From assembly GCF_003667825.1 (NCBI RefSeq), contig NZ_CP033043.1, positions 4,111,001 through 4,175,000 on the forward strand: a stretch of 64,000 nucleotides of DNA. The letters are read 5' to 3'. The notes below the pieces were generated by a model. The model was given only the letters and a program-made list of their open reading frames with translations, made no database searches and had not been told where the DNA came from. The DNA is from Metabacillus litoralis. Lineage in GTDB: Bacteria; Bacillota; Bacilli; Bacillales; Bacillaceae. The translations under genes were made by a program, and so were the position numbers. This document shows, piece by piece, positions 8,023 to 15,265 of the stretch; the first letter of the stretch is position 1, and each line of letters begins with the position of its first letter.

Positions 8023-8305
8023 ATTTAGAACAATAATCTAAAACTTTTCTTGCAGTCTGATAATCGTTAAATTGTATAGGTTGAATTAATTTCAAATATT
8101 AAACCGTGATACCTGAACAGTAATTTTATAAATATTAAGCAAAGAGTGTATTTCCGGTGGTACTATATAAGTGTCTAAACTTGGTAAAATTGTAAAAAAT
8201 GGATATGTTCTACTTCCTCATATATTTATCATCTTTAAAAATTTCTTTTTTAAGTGACTGCATGAAGAAAAATATATAAATCCCTAACTTTTTACTTATT
8301 TTTCC
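8023..8305. other. Intergenic region without recognisable features
   Basis: A/T-rich sequence between the DUF4386 terminator and the MerR promoter. I see no gene, repeat or convincing structure in it. Confidence 0.5.
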
Positions 8306-8337
8306 TTGACCCCGTACTATAGTACCGGGTGTACGAT
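8306..8337 (+). promoter_or_regulatory. MerR-type promoter with 20-bp spacer and operator dyad
   Basis: TTGACC (8306-8311) and TACGAT (8332-8337) are 20 bp apart, the over-long spacing that MerR-family activators correct by untwisting DNA. The spacer holds the perfect palindrome GTACTATAGTAC (8314-8325) flanked by CCC and GGG. This is very likely the autoregulated operator of the gene that follows. Confidence 0.75.
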
Positions 8338-8360
8338 AATTTTGGGAGGAGATGGCAGAA

Positions 8361-8807
8361 TTGAAATATCTAAAAATTAGCCAGGTGGCCAAAGCAGCTA
8401 ATGTAAATATTGAAACTATAAAATATTATGAAAAGAGAGGACTTCTTTCCAAGCCAGAAAGGAACCGTTCAGGGTATAGGCTTTTTTTAGAATCAGCAGT
8501 GGATGATATATTACTCATCAAAAGGGCTCAGGAAATTGGCTTTACCTTAAACGAAATCAAACACATCTTAGCAATTATTAAACAGGATGATTATTTTCCA
8601 GCAGATAAAATGTATGCATTCTCTATAGAAAAAATTAATGAAATAAACGAGAGAATTTCTAGATTGGAATATTTCAAATCGCTGTTAGAACTAGGAACCT
8701 CTCGTCCTAACCAATCTTCCCTAAGGGATAAACATGATTGTCCTGTATTAAGTAAACTAAAAAAGGGTGATATTGATGAGCAAAAACATAGAAATTTTCA
8801 CAGATAG
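8361..8807 (+). CDS. MerR-family transcriptional regulator
   Basis: The product of about 148 aa starts LKYLKISQVAKAANVNIETI, a canonical MerR winged helix, followed by KYYEKRGLL, the DILLIKRAQEIGFTLNEIK linker and a dimerisation helix. TTG 8361 is preferred over ATG 8352, because GGGAGGAG ends directly against the ATG but is nine bases from the TTG, and this matches the family N-terminus. Only one cysteine (HDCP near the C-terminus) is present, so the MerR mercury triad is missing and the inducer is unclear. It overlaps the next gene by 32 bp. Confidence 0.87.
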   Translation: MKYLKISQVAKAANVNIETIKYYEKRGLLSKPERNRSGYRLFLESAVDDILLIKRAQEIGFTLNEIKHILAIIKQDDYFPADKMYAFSIEKINEINERISRLEYFKSLLELGTSRPNQSSLRDKHDCPVLSKLKKGDIDEQKHRNFHR

Positions 8808-9048
8808 CAAGCGCTTTTCGAATGAACTCGAAAATCAAGTGAAAGATTATGCATGCTCGCGATGTTCTTTACTCGTATATGATGCTAGTAACCCCTATAC
8901 CAAAGATATAATGGAATCCAAGGTAGTACAATATGGAATAACCGAACTACCTGCAGTAACCATTGAAGGAAAATTAGTACCAATAGAAAAAGTAAAAAAG
9001 GGCAGTATTTACACCCTTATTCGACAACTTTTGCATAAAAAGTCTTAG
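8776..9048 (+). CDS. Thioredoxin/glutaredoxin-fold protein with a single CxxC (CSRC)
   Basis: This small 90-aa protein has a thioredoxin-like pattern: a first strand IEIFTDSKR, a CSRC motif near residue 27, strand SLLVYDA, and the cis-proline loop ITELPAVTIEGKLV. In related proteins found beside MerR regulators I would expect a cysteine pair in the first loop; here that loop reads TDSKRFSNE. ATG 8776 is chosen because AGGG lies eight bases upstream. It overlaps the merR-like gene, so the two are co-transcribed. A redox or metal-related role is inferred only from the fold and context. Confidence 0.65.
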   Translation: MSKNIEIFTDSKRFSNELENQVKDYACSRCSLLVYDASNPYTKDIMESKVVQYGITELPAVTIEGKLVPIEKVKKGSIYTLIRQLLHKKS

Positions 9049-9275
9049 TTGAAATATATTTTTTCTATTTTGTCCCCTCCTCCCTTGTATTATCATTAAA
9101 TTTATTGAAGGAATTCCTTTTTTGAGAAACCTGATAAAATGCTTTTTTGCTATTTAGTAAAATGTAAACTGAATGGTGTAAAGATTAGGAAAAAACTCCC
9201 CTCTAATGCATCCGGATCATTTCTTAGTGCACTAGACCAGGTAAGGACAACCTTAAACCATTAAGAGAACCTAAC

Positions 9276-9296
9276 TTACTTATGGTACGGTTCACC
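9276..9296. repeat. Middle attachment-site copy (rlmH 3'-end repeat 2)
   Basis: This 21-bp sequence is identical to the last seven codons of rlmH including the stop (14436-14456), in the same orientation. It separates two segments of about 5.1 kb each. To its left lies an imperfect copy (14 of 18 bases) of the inverted repeat found next to rlmH. Confidence 0.85.
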
Positions 9297-9306
9297 ATGA
9301 TGTATC

Positions 9307-9323
9307 TAAATGAGGTTTTTTAA
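9307..9323 (+). repeat. Left terminal inverted repeat of the right-hand element
   Basis: TAAATGAGGTTTTTTAA is the reverse complement of 14421-14438 except for one missing T in the homopolymer. The two lie just inside attachment copies 2 and 3. Confidence 0.75.
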
Positions 9324-9343
9324 TACTTCTTTCAAAAATTCTG

Positions 9344-10089
9344 TTACTTTGCAGTATAGCCGCCATCAACAAGAAGTGTTGTACCATTCACAAAACTAGC
9401 ATCATCGCTTGCTAAGAAAAGAACTGCCTTCGCTATTTCTTCAGGTTTTCCCAGTCTGCCTTGTGGATGAAGAGACGCTAAATATTCTTTCGTTTGGGAA
9501 TCGACATTTGTGAGTAAAGGAGTGTCAACATAACCAGGGCAAACTGCGTTAATTCGAATACCTTCTTTTGCATAAGCCGTACATAAAGTTTTGTGTTAAT
9601 AGCTTCACGCCGCCTTTTGCGGAGGAATAAGCCGTTGGATTTGGTAATGCAACAAAACTATGAATAGAACCTGCGTTAACAATAACACCGCCTGTGCCTT
9701 GTTTAAGGAATTGTTCAATCGCATATTTATCAGAAAGAAACACCCCTGACAGGTTAATATCAATGGTCCGTTTCCATTTGTCATAGGATAATTCATGGGC
9801 TGGCGCATCATCAGCGACTCCAGCATTTGCATACATAATATCTAATTTACCGTATTTATTCACCGTTTCATTAATCATCTTTTTGATCTCTTCTTCTTTT
9901 GTTACATCTGTTTTAATAAATAACGTATCATATCCATTCGCATTCAACTCTTCTGATAGGTTTTTACCTCGTTCAGCAAAGTCAGCAATGACCACCTTTG
10001 CCCCTTCTTCAGCAAAAAGGCGAACAGTTGCTTCACCAATTCCATTAGCCCCGCCGGTTATAATAGCTACTTTATTTTCAAGTCTCATT
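9344..10089 (-). pseudogene. Short-chain dehydrogenase/reductase gene with one frameshift
   Basis: The product would be an NAD(P)-dependent classical SDR of about 248 aa. From ATG 10089 the frame shows the TGGANGIG cofactor loop, the NAG motif (YANAGVA) and the catalytic S...YSSAK. It then breaks near 9589 after LLTQ, where a run of four A on the coding strand replaces three. Removing one base restores TLCTAYAKEGIRINAVCPGY and the ending VNGTTLLVDGGYTAK at 9344. Either a recent inactivation or a homopolymer sequencing error explains this. It is divergent from the LuxR-type regulator. Its appearance is glucose-dehydrogenase/YxbG-like, but the substrate is not certain. Confidence 0.85.
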
Positions 10090-10241
10090 ACAAGCACACA
10101 TCCTTTCAATTTTAAAAACCATGTAATTAAAATAAACAAATGTTCTTCTTATCATTTGTTATCGCCCTAAAAAATATTCACTTGTTTGTCACAATTTCAT
10201 CTTACTCCTCTGAGTTTGAAATACTATCCTACAAGATGCTG

Positions 10242-10247
10242 TATAAT
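10242..10247 (+). promoter_or_regulatory. Possible -10 element for the LuxR-type regulator
   Basis: TATAAT preceded by TG lies 59 bp before the chosen start. TTGAAA at 10216 is 20 bp away, longer than usual, so an activator may be needed or the -35 is elsewhere. Confidence 0.35.
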
Positions 10248-10305
10248 ATTAGTGTGAAGACCCTCCATTTGTAGGATGCGTTTATTTGAAGGAGAAGAAT
10301 TTCTT

Positions 10306-11445
10306 ATGTCTCAGCCAATTCAAAAATATGAGGAAATTACGTTTCAACAATTCGTATTGTTTATCAAAACTCACAGCAAACAGATTGAAGAAAATATCAA
10401 TACCTATCTAAATCTAGAAGCTTCCATTTCGGAGACAGATCGAAAAATTATTGAGGCACTGCTGCAATCATTTTTACAACTATTAACTAATCCTAACACG
10501 GAAGTTAGCAAGGAAAATTATGCGGACCACTTAGATATTTGGCTTCAATCCCAGCTGTCCATTTTAAATAGGAAAAGTTTTAACCTGTTTCAACTGCTTT
10601 TCGAAAAGTCGCTAATTACATTACTGATTCAAATAAAATATAACCGAATCTCTGCTGTATTAATGTTTTTATTATCTATTTTTACTTACCTTGTCCAGAG
10701 TTACAACAAGTGGGCAGATGAGAGTTTTTCAGTCATTACCAATAAAAAACCCCATGAAAATAGGGAACTTAAAAGACTCCAACTGTTAGACAAATTAAAT
10801 AAGCTCCTGATTCGCTCTTCAGGAGTTCAAGACTTGCCATATATATTAAAAAAGTGTGAAGACTATTTTCATTATAAACGATGTGTTTTTTACGCTTATA
10901 TTCCCTGGTCAAATCAGTTCTATGGTGTCATAGGTGCCGAACTTCCAAAGGTGCAAAGCATGAAAGGACAAATAACCGAGGAGAATATCTTTTTTAGTTC
11001 AAAAAAACCAATTTATTTAAAGAGCCCCCAAAATTATATAAAAAAAGAGCATATCAAATTATTTAATCTGTCTTCTATTATTTTTTTACCGCTCACTCAT
11101 AAAAATCAATTGTTTGGGTGGCTTACTTTTGATCAGCTAGGGGAAGAATTTGATTGTTCGAAAGAGGAATTAGCTTTACTCGAGCAAGTGGGGAAACGTC
11201 TTGGATTATTTTTATCAAGAAAAGGAGACGCGGCAGCAAAAACCCCAGACCTTCATTTAACAGAAAGAGAAGCCAATATTCTCGATTTGCTTGCAGAAGG
11301 ATATGACAATAAAAAAATGGGTGAATTATTGTTTTTAAGTGAGCATACGGTGAGAGATTATGTAAGCAGTTTAATGACTAAACTGAAAGCAAAAAACAGG
11401 ACCCAAGTGGTTGCCTGTGCTTTTCGGTTAGGATTATTACATTAA
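10306..11445 (+). CDS. LuxR-type transcriptional regulator with GAF-like sensor domain
   Basis: This 379-aa regulator has an all-helical N-terminal part (residues 1-150), a GAF-like domain at about 160-300 (LNKLLIRSSGVQDLPYIL, RCVFYAYIPW, SSIIFLPLTHKNQLFGWLTF) and a LuxR helix-turn-helix at the C-terminus (LTEREANILDLLAEGYDNKK, HTVRDYVSSLMTKLKAKNR). There is no receiver domain. ATG 10306 is chosen for the GGAG at 10291; an ATG at 10276 is also in frame. It is divergent from the SDR gene and is likely its activator, as often seen for such pairs. The inducer is unknown. Confidence 0.82.
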   Translation: MSQPIQKYEEITFQQFVLFIKTHSKQIEENINTYLNLEASISETDRKIIEALLQSFLQLLTNPNTEVSKENYADHLDIWLQSQLSILNRKSFNLFQLLFEKSLITLLIQIKYNRISAVLMFLLSIFTYLVQSYNKWADESFSVITNKKPHENRELKRLQLLDKLNKLLIRSSGVQDLPYILKKCEDYFHYKRCVFYAYIPWSNQFYGVIGAELPKVQSMKGQITEENIFFSSKKPIYLKSPQNYIKKEHIKLFNLSSIIFLPLTHKNQLFGWLTFDQLGEEFDCSKEELALLEQVGKRLGLFLSRKGDAAAKTPDLHLTEREANILDLLAEGYDNKKMGELLFLSEHTVRDYVSSLMTKLKAKNRTQVVACAFRLGLLH

Positions 11446-11764
11446 TTTTCAACCTATTTAGTATTTTTATCATTAAATGAGCGTTAAAAGAAGAGAAAAT
11501 TGTAGATTTGAATTAATAAACATTTAGGTTTCGATATAGTTGTAGAATAAGTATAATTAAAGAGGTTGTTCAAAAAGAATTCTTAACACTTTAATTTATT
11601 CATCAATTGAAAACTATCTATTTTTGCCATGTTTTCTTTATTACTTTGTTATATGAAATCCTTTTCGTTTGTTTTGTTTAAAATATATGTACTTACTGTA
11701 TATTTATACTTTGTTTTTGACATCTAAAGAATGATCGCACCAAAAGACGAGTGGAGAGATAAGT
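11446..11764. other. Intergenic region before the GGDEF gene
   Basis: About 320 bp of A/T-rich sequence. I see no gene and no clear hairpin terminator for the LuxR-type gene. A GGAGAGAT ribosome site lies at its right end. Confidence 0.5.
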
Positions 11765-13660
11765 ATGGAAAGAATTAAAAAATTCCTTTTATTATTGTTT
11801 CTGATAGTGTTTACTTGTTTGACAGTTGCTCCAACTGTTAATTTTGCAGTTCATGGTAATGAGATAACAGCAAAAAATGGGGTACTTGATTTACGTGATA
11901 TAAATTTTGAAGAGCACAATTATATAGAGATGAGTGGGGAGTGGGGTTTATATTGGAACAAATTCCTCAAACCAGAAAAAGTACCGGATAATCCCTCAAC
12001 TTTTGTTTCATTTCCTCATATGTGGATGGGTTCTGAAATGAACAATGAGACATTACCAGGTGAGGGACATGCCACATATACACTTAAAATAAAAGTAAAT
12101 GAAGAGAGCTTATCAACTCATAAGGGCCTTTATGTACCGCTTATTTCGAATGCATCGAAACTATGGATCAATGGGAAATTAGTGAGTCAAATTGGTGAAA
12201 TTGGTATGAGCTCAAAAGATGAACGTCCAACCTATAATCCACAAGTCATCACTCTTGATTTAGATAAGCCAGAATTTGATCTAGTTTTACAGGTTTCCAA
12301 TTACTCTGAACGAAACGGTGGAATTTGGGGAGAGTTTTTATTCGGAAATGCAGAAGAATTAATAAGTATGGCTGAGAAACGAATGCTTAAAGAAATGTTT
12401 ATTATTGGTGGTTTAACTATTTTCGGATTTTACCATTTTGTTATTTATATTCTACGTAGAACAGATCGAGCTGCTCTCTATTTTGGGATTCTTTGTTTAC
12501 TAATTGCTCTTCGCTCGCTGATAGTCGGCGAGGTAGTTTTAACCGATCTACTCCCTAATTTCTCTTGGGAATGGCACAGAAAAATCGAATATTGGACGAT
12601 TTCAATCGCGTTTCCAGTATTTTTATTGTTTCTTAATGCAATGTTTCTTAACTATATAAAAAAATCCATTTTACAAATGTCCTTTTTTATAAGTTTACTT
12701 TATTCTTTATTTGTCTTATTTACACCTGCTAAAGTTTTTTCGTATACGATTAACTTTTATCAACTGATCATGACAGCGATGATGTTGTATGTACTTTTTG
12801 AATTGACCAAAGCGTGGAAGCGAAATGTTCCAGGTGTAAAGGTTTTATTGATCTCAACCGTCATTTTTACTTGTACAGCCTTAAATGATGTCCTTTATTA
12901 CAATGAATGGATTCATACAGGTGATTTTACAAGTGTTGGATTATATATCTTTATCTTTGCTCAGTCCATCGTTCTTGCTATTAAATATGCATCTACCTTT
13001 CAAAAAGTTGAAAGCCTGTCTATTCGTTTAGGAGAACTAAATAACACCCTTGAGGAAAAAGTGCAAATAAGAACTTCTCAACTGGAGCGATCACAAAATG
13101 AACTAAAACAACTGAATCAGAAGCTCGAAATTCTTTCAAACATTGATACTCTAACAAATGTTCCGAATAGACGGTCACTCAACCAAAATTATGAAGAGGT
13201 TTGGGAGATGAACAAGGATTTATTGAAACCAATTACGGTATTTATGATCGATATAGATTGTTTTAAGCTTTTTAATGATACATATGGTCATCAAAAAGGG
13301 GATGAGGTACTAAAATTAGTCGCTCAATCATTGAAAAATAGATTGGATATGGTTGGAGGATTCTTTGCAAGGTATGGCGGAGAAGAATTCTTTGCTTTAT
13401 TAGATGGGAAATCCGTTGAAGAAGCCGTTGATATAGCTAAAGATATGAATGATGTCATTCATAAATTAAAAATCCAACATAAAACTTCAACGGTTACAGA
13501 TACAGTAACAATTAGTATCGGAATTGCCCATTCTACTTCTGCAAATCTAGTAGAAAAAGAGCAACTAATCAGTAAGGCTGACGAAGCTCTTTATCGTTCA
13601 AAACAAATTGGCAGAGATTCCATATCGTTGTTTTATCAGAATGAAATTAAACATCTGTAA
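11765..13660 (+). CDS. 7TM-DISM diguanylate cyclase (GGDEF domain)
   Basis: The 631-aa protein has a signal/anchor helix at 1-30, an extracytoplasmic jelly-roll-like domain (about 45-200), a seven-helix membrane region (about 210-410), a coiled coil (SIRLGELNNTLEEKVQIRTS) and a C-terminal GGDEF domain starting at DTLTNVPNRRSL. The catalytic signature is GGEEF (RYGGEEFFALLDG), so it should convert two GTP to cyclic di-GMP. The RxxD product-inhibition site expected five residues upstream is absent (sequence KNRLDMVGGFF). The architecture suggests sensing of an extracellular carbohydrate-like ligand, but this is inference. Confidence 0.9.
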   Translation: MERIKKFLLLLFLIVFTCLTVAPTVNFAVHGNEITAKNGVLDLRDINFEEHNYIEMSGEWGLYWNKFLKPEKVPDNPSTFVSFPHMWMGSEMNNETLPGEGHATYTLKIKVNEESLSTHKGLYVPLISNASKLWINGKLVSQIGEIGMSSKDERPTYNPQVITLDLDKPEFDLVLQVSNYSERNGGIWGEFLFGNAEELISMAEKRMLKEMFIIGGLTIFGFYHFVIYILRRTDRAALYFGILCLLIALRSLIVGEVVLTDLLPNFSWEWHRKIEYWTISIAFPVFLLFLNAMFLNYIKKSILQMSFFISLLYSLFVLFTPAKVFSYTINFYQLIMTAMMLYVLFELTKAWKRNVPGVKVLLISTVIFTCTALNDVLYYNEWIHTGDFTSVGLYIFIFAQSIVLAIKYASTFQKVESLSIRLGELNNTLEEKVQIRTSQLERSQNELKQLNQKLEILSNIDTLTNVPNRRSLNQNYEEVWEMNKDLLKPITVFMIDIDCFKLFNDTYGHQKGDEVLKLVAQSLKNRLDMVGGFFARYGGEEFFALLDGKSVEEAVDIAKDMNDVIHKLKIQHKTSTVTDTVTISIGIAHSTSANLVEKEQLISKADEALYRSKQIGRDSISLFYQNEIKHL

Positions 13661-13895
13661 GTATCTCGATATTGTGGAGAAAATCTAACATAACAGACTA
13701 AATTATATTGGAATTCACAAATATATCCCACAATATCTCGCTTGAAAAAGCATAGAGTTTATGGATTTGAGCTTTTCCAAATCTCTATCCTAATCTTTAT
13801 ATGGTATACTTTAACGGAATTAAGTGGAAATTAAACCTATTATGAACTTTACTGTTTGGATTAGATAAACTTATGTAAAAACTATAGGAGTATTT

Positions 13896-14225
13896 TTAAA
13901 ACCGTATTTCGTATGCTCTAATATCTTCAATCTTCGCTATATCATCTGAATGCGGTAATGTATTACTATTAAGTACTTTTAAAGAAAGAATAAGCTTATT
14001 TTTTTGGTTGGGAGAACTCCATACGAGGAATATCCCTGTTCTCTTTTTAAGATGTAATGTACTGACATATTCATTTAAATTTCATGATTATTATCGGTAA
14101 CTATTTCTAGCATGTATTGTTCATTATCATTATAATTGATTATTTCTATTTCACTTACAATAGCATGTACACATAAACTCACTTTAAGATTCTTTAATGG
14201 AATTTGAATATTGGGTAGTACTTTC
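13896..14225 (-). pseudogene. Decayed minus-strand gene of unknown family
   Basis: Protein-like sequence runs in one frame (VLPNIQIPLKNLKVSLCVHA, then AIVSEIEIINYNDNEQYMLE) to a stop just after TDNNHEI near 14083. A one-base shift there continues as NEYVSTLHLKKRTGIFLVWS and ends at IEDIRAYEIRF-stop at 13896. There is no start codon before an upstream in-frame stop, so the 5' end is also lost. The product would have been about 105 aa. I do not recognise it. It lies in the interval adjoining rlmH, consistent with cargo decay in an inserted element. Confidence 0.5.
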
Positions 14226-14248
14226 TAAGTAGTGCTGATTCGTAAATG

Positions 14249-14286
14249 AAGAGCCTAACCCATTTTGATTAAGATTTAGGCTCTTT
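14249..14286. terminator. Hairpin with arms AAGAGCCTAA / TTAGGCTCTT
   Basis: Perfect 10-bp arms with a 17-bp loop and a short T run. It may terminate transcription on either strand between the decayed gene and rlmH. Confidence 0.55.
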
Positions 14287-14420
14287 CTAGAATTGTTCTG
14301 TTAAATTATACGATGGCGTGCTAGTTCCTATGCATCATGTTCACTCAGTATTAACTATATTTCTATCCCCATCTAATTTAAATTCACTACATACCTGATA
14401 TAATAATAATTTTAATGACC

Positions 14421-14438
14421 TTAAAAAAACCTCATTTA
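14421..14438 (-). repeat. Right terminal inverted repeat of the right-hand element
   Basis: Read on the minus strand it is TAAATGAGG followed by seven T and AA, the complement of 9307-9323 with one extra T. Its first bases are the stop codon of rlmH. Confidence 0.75.
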
Positions 14439-14456
14439 CTTATGGTACGGTTCACC
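14436..14456. repeat. Attachment site in the 3' end of rlmH (repeat 3)
   Basis: This 21-bp sequence encodes G-E-P-Y-H-K-stop of RlmH. In staphylococci the equivalent codons (GEAYHK-stop) are the attB site used by SCC recombinases. Identical and near-identical copies lie at 9276 and 4191. Confidence 0.85.
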
Positions 14457-14915
14457 CCTATTAATCCGAAACGCCCGATAAACCTGCTCCACCAAAATCA
14501 ACCTCATCAACTGATGCGGAAACGTCATCTTGGAAAAAGAAAGGCTATCATTCGCCCGCTTCATCACAGTATGACTCAATCCCAATGAACCTCCAATAAC
14601 AAATGCCACCTTACTTTTTCCATATGTAGCGAGCTGGTCTAAGTCTTTTGCTAGTTGCTCTGAGGATTTCATTTTTCCTTCGATGGCTAGTGCTATGACG
14701 TGTGTGTCGTCGCTAATTTTGCTTAGAATTCTTTCTCCCTCTTTTTCTTTTACTTGCTCCATTTCAACTTCACTTAGATTTTCTGGAGCTTTTTCATCGG
14801 CTAGTTCAATGATCTCGATTTTCGCATATGATGATAATCGTTTTAAATATTCATCGATTCCTTGCTTTAAGTATTTTTCTTTTAACTTACCAATTGTAAT
14901 GATTGAGATGTTCAT
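14436..14915 (-). CDS. rlmH: 23S rRNA pseudouridine-1915 N3-methyltransferase RlmH
   Basis: This SPOUT-fold methyltransferase modifies pseudouridine 1915 in helix 69 of 23S rRNA. ATG 14915 ([18 protein letters not shown]) gives 159 aa, the usual length; a 9-residue longer reading is possible but not family-like. The SAM-binding knot is [11 protein letters not shown] and the C-terminus is [11 protein letters not shown]. As in B. subtilis (yydA) it follows htrC and yyzF. The gene stays intact although its 3' end serves as an integration target, because each insertion restores the last codons. Confidence 0.96.
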   Translation of the reverse strand: MNISIITIGKLKEKYLKQGIDEYLKRLSSYAKIEIIELADEKAPENLSEVEMEQVKEKEGERILSKISDDTHVIALAIEGKMKSSEQLAKDLDQLATYGKSKVAFVIGGSLGLSHTVMKRANDSLSFSKMTFPHQLMRLILVEQVYRAFRINRGEPYHK

Positions 14916-14941
14916 ATTTTTTCCCCATTTCAACACTTTCA

Positions 14942-15183
14942 TTATCCACAGAAGTTATCCACAAAGTAGAGATTTTATCCACATTTGTTAACAAAATTAC
15001 TCTCCGACTATATATAGAGCCTGCTTTTCACAAAGTTGGCATGTTGTGGATAACTTTTCACCTTGCTCAATTTTTTCTATTTCTGGCGCTGTTTCTTTTT
15101 CATCTACATACATATCTATCGCTAATTCAATATGGTCTTCACAGCAATACATGATCGTTTCCTCCTTATCCACATGTGGATAT
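14942..15183. promoter_or_regulatory. DnaA-box cluster around rlmH and yyzF
   Basis: TTATCCACA occurs at 14942, 14955, 14975 and 15166, and the reverse TGTGGATAA or TGTGGATAT at 15045 and 15175. That is six boxes in about 240 bp, far from oriC, three of them in a 42-bp stretch. DnaA-box clusters outside oriC are known in B. subtilis, and I recall one near yydA (rlmH). Confidence 0.7.
14997..15152 (-). CDS. yyzF: CxxH/CxxC small zinc-finger-like protein YyzF
   Basis: The 51-aa product reads MYCCEDHIELAIDMYVDEKE and ends CQLCEKQALYIVGE, the CxxH...CxxC pattern of the YyzF family, which may bind a metal. ATG 15152 has GGAGG eight bases upstream; a longer frame to 15239 is not supported. The position between htrC and rlmH is conserved in Bacillus. 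The function is unknown. Confidence 0.85.
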   Translation of the reverse strand: MYCCEDHIELAIDMYVDEKETAPEIEKIEQGEKLSTTCQLCEKQALYIVGE

Positions 15184-15237
15184 ATTTTTATTTTAACCCA
15201 AATTACAAATCTTAGTTTTCCACAGGTTCTTTTAGTC

Positions 15238-15265
15238 AAAAAAAGAGAGCTGAAATCAGCCCCCT
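15238..15265 (-). terminator. Terminator after htrC
   Basis: On the minus strand, GGGCTGATTTCAGCTC is followed by a T run. It overlaps the htrC stop codon and ends the wal operon transcript. Confidence 0.7.

Noticed and set aside
8352..8360. ATG start of the MerR-type gene
   Set aside because: The ribosome site directly abuts this ATG; TTG 8361 is properly spaced and gives the family N-terminus.
4191..14456. Complete SCC element with recombinase
   Set aside because: No ccr-like serine recombinase, tyrosine integrase or helicase-like gene of SCC is found between the repeats, so only att-bounded cargo can be claimed.
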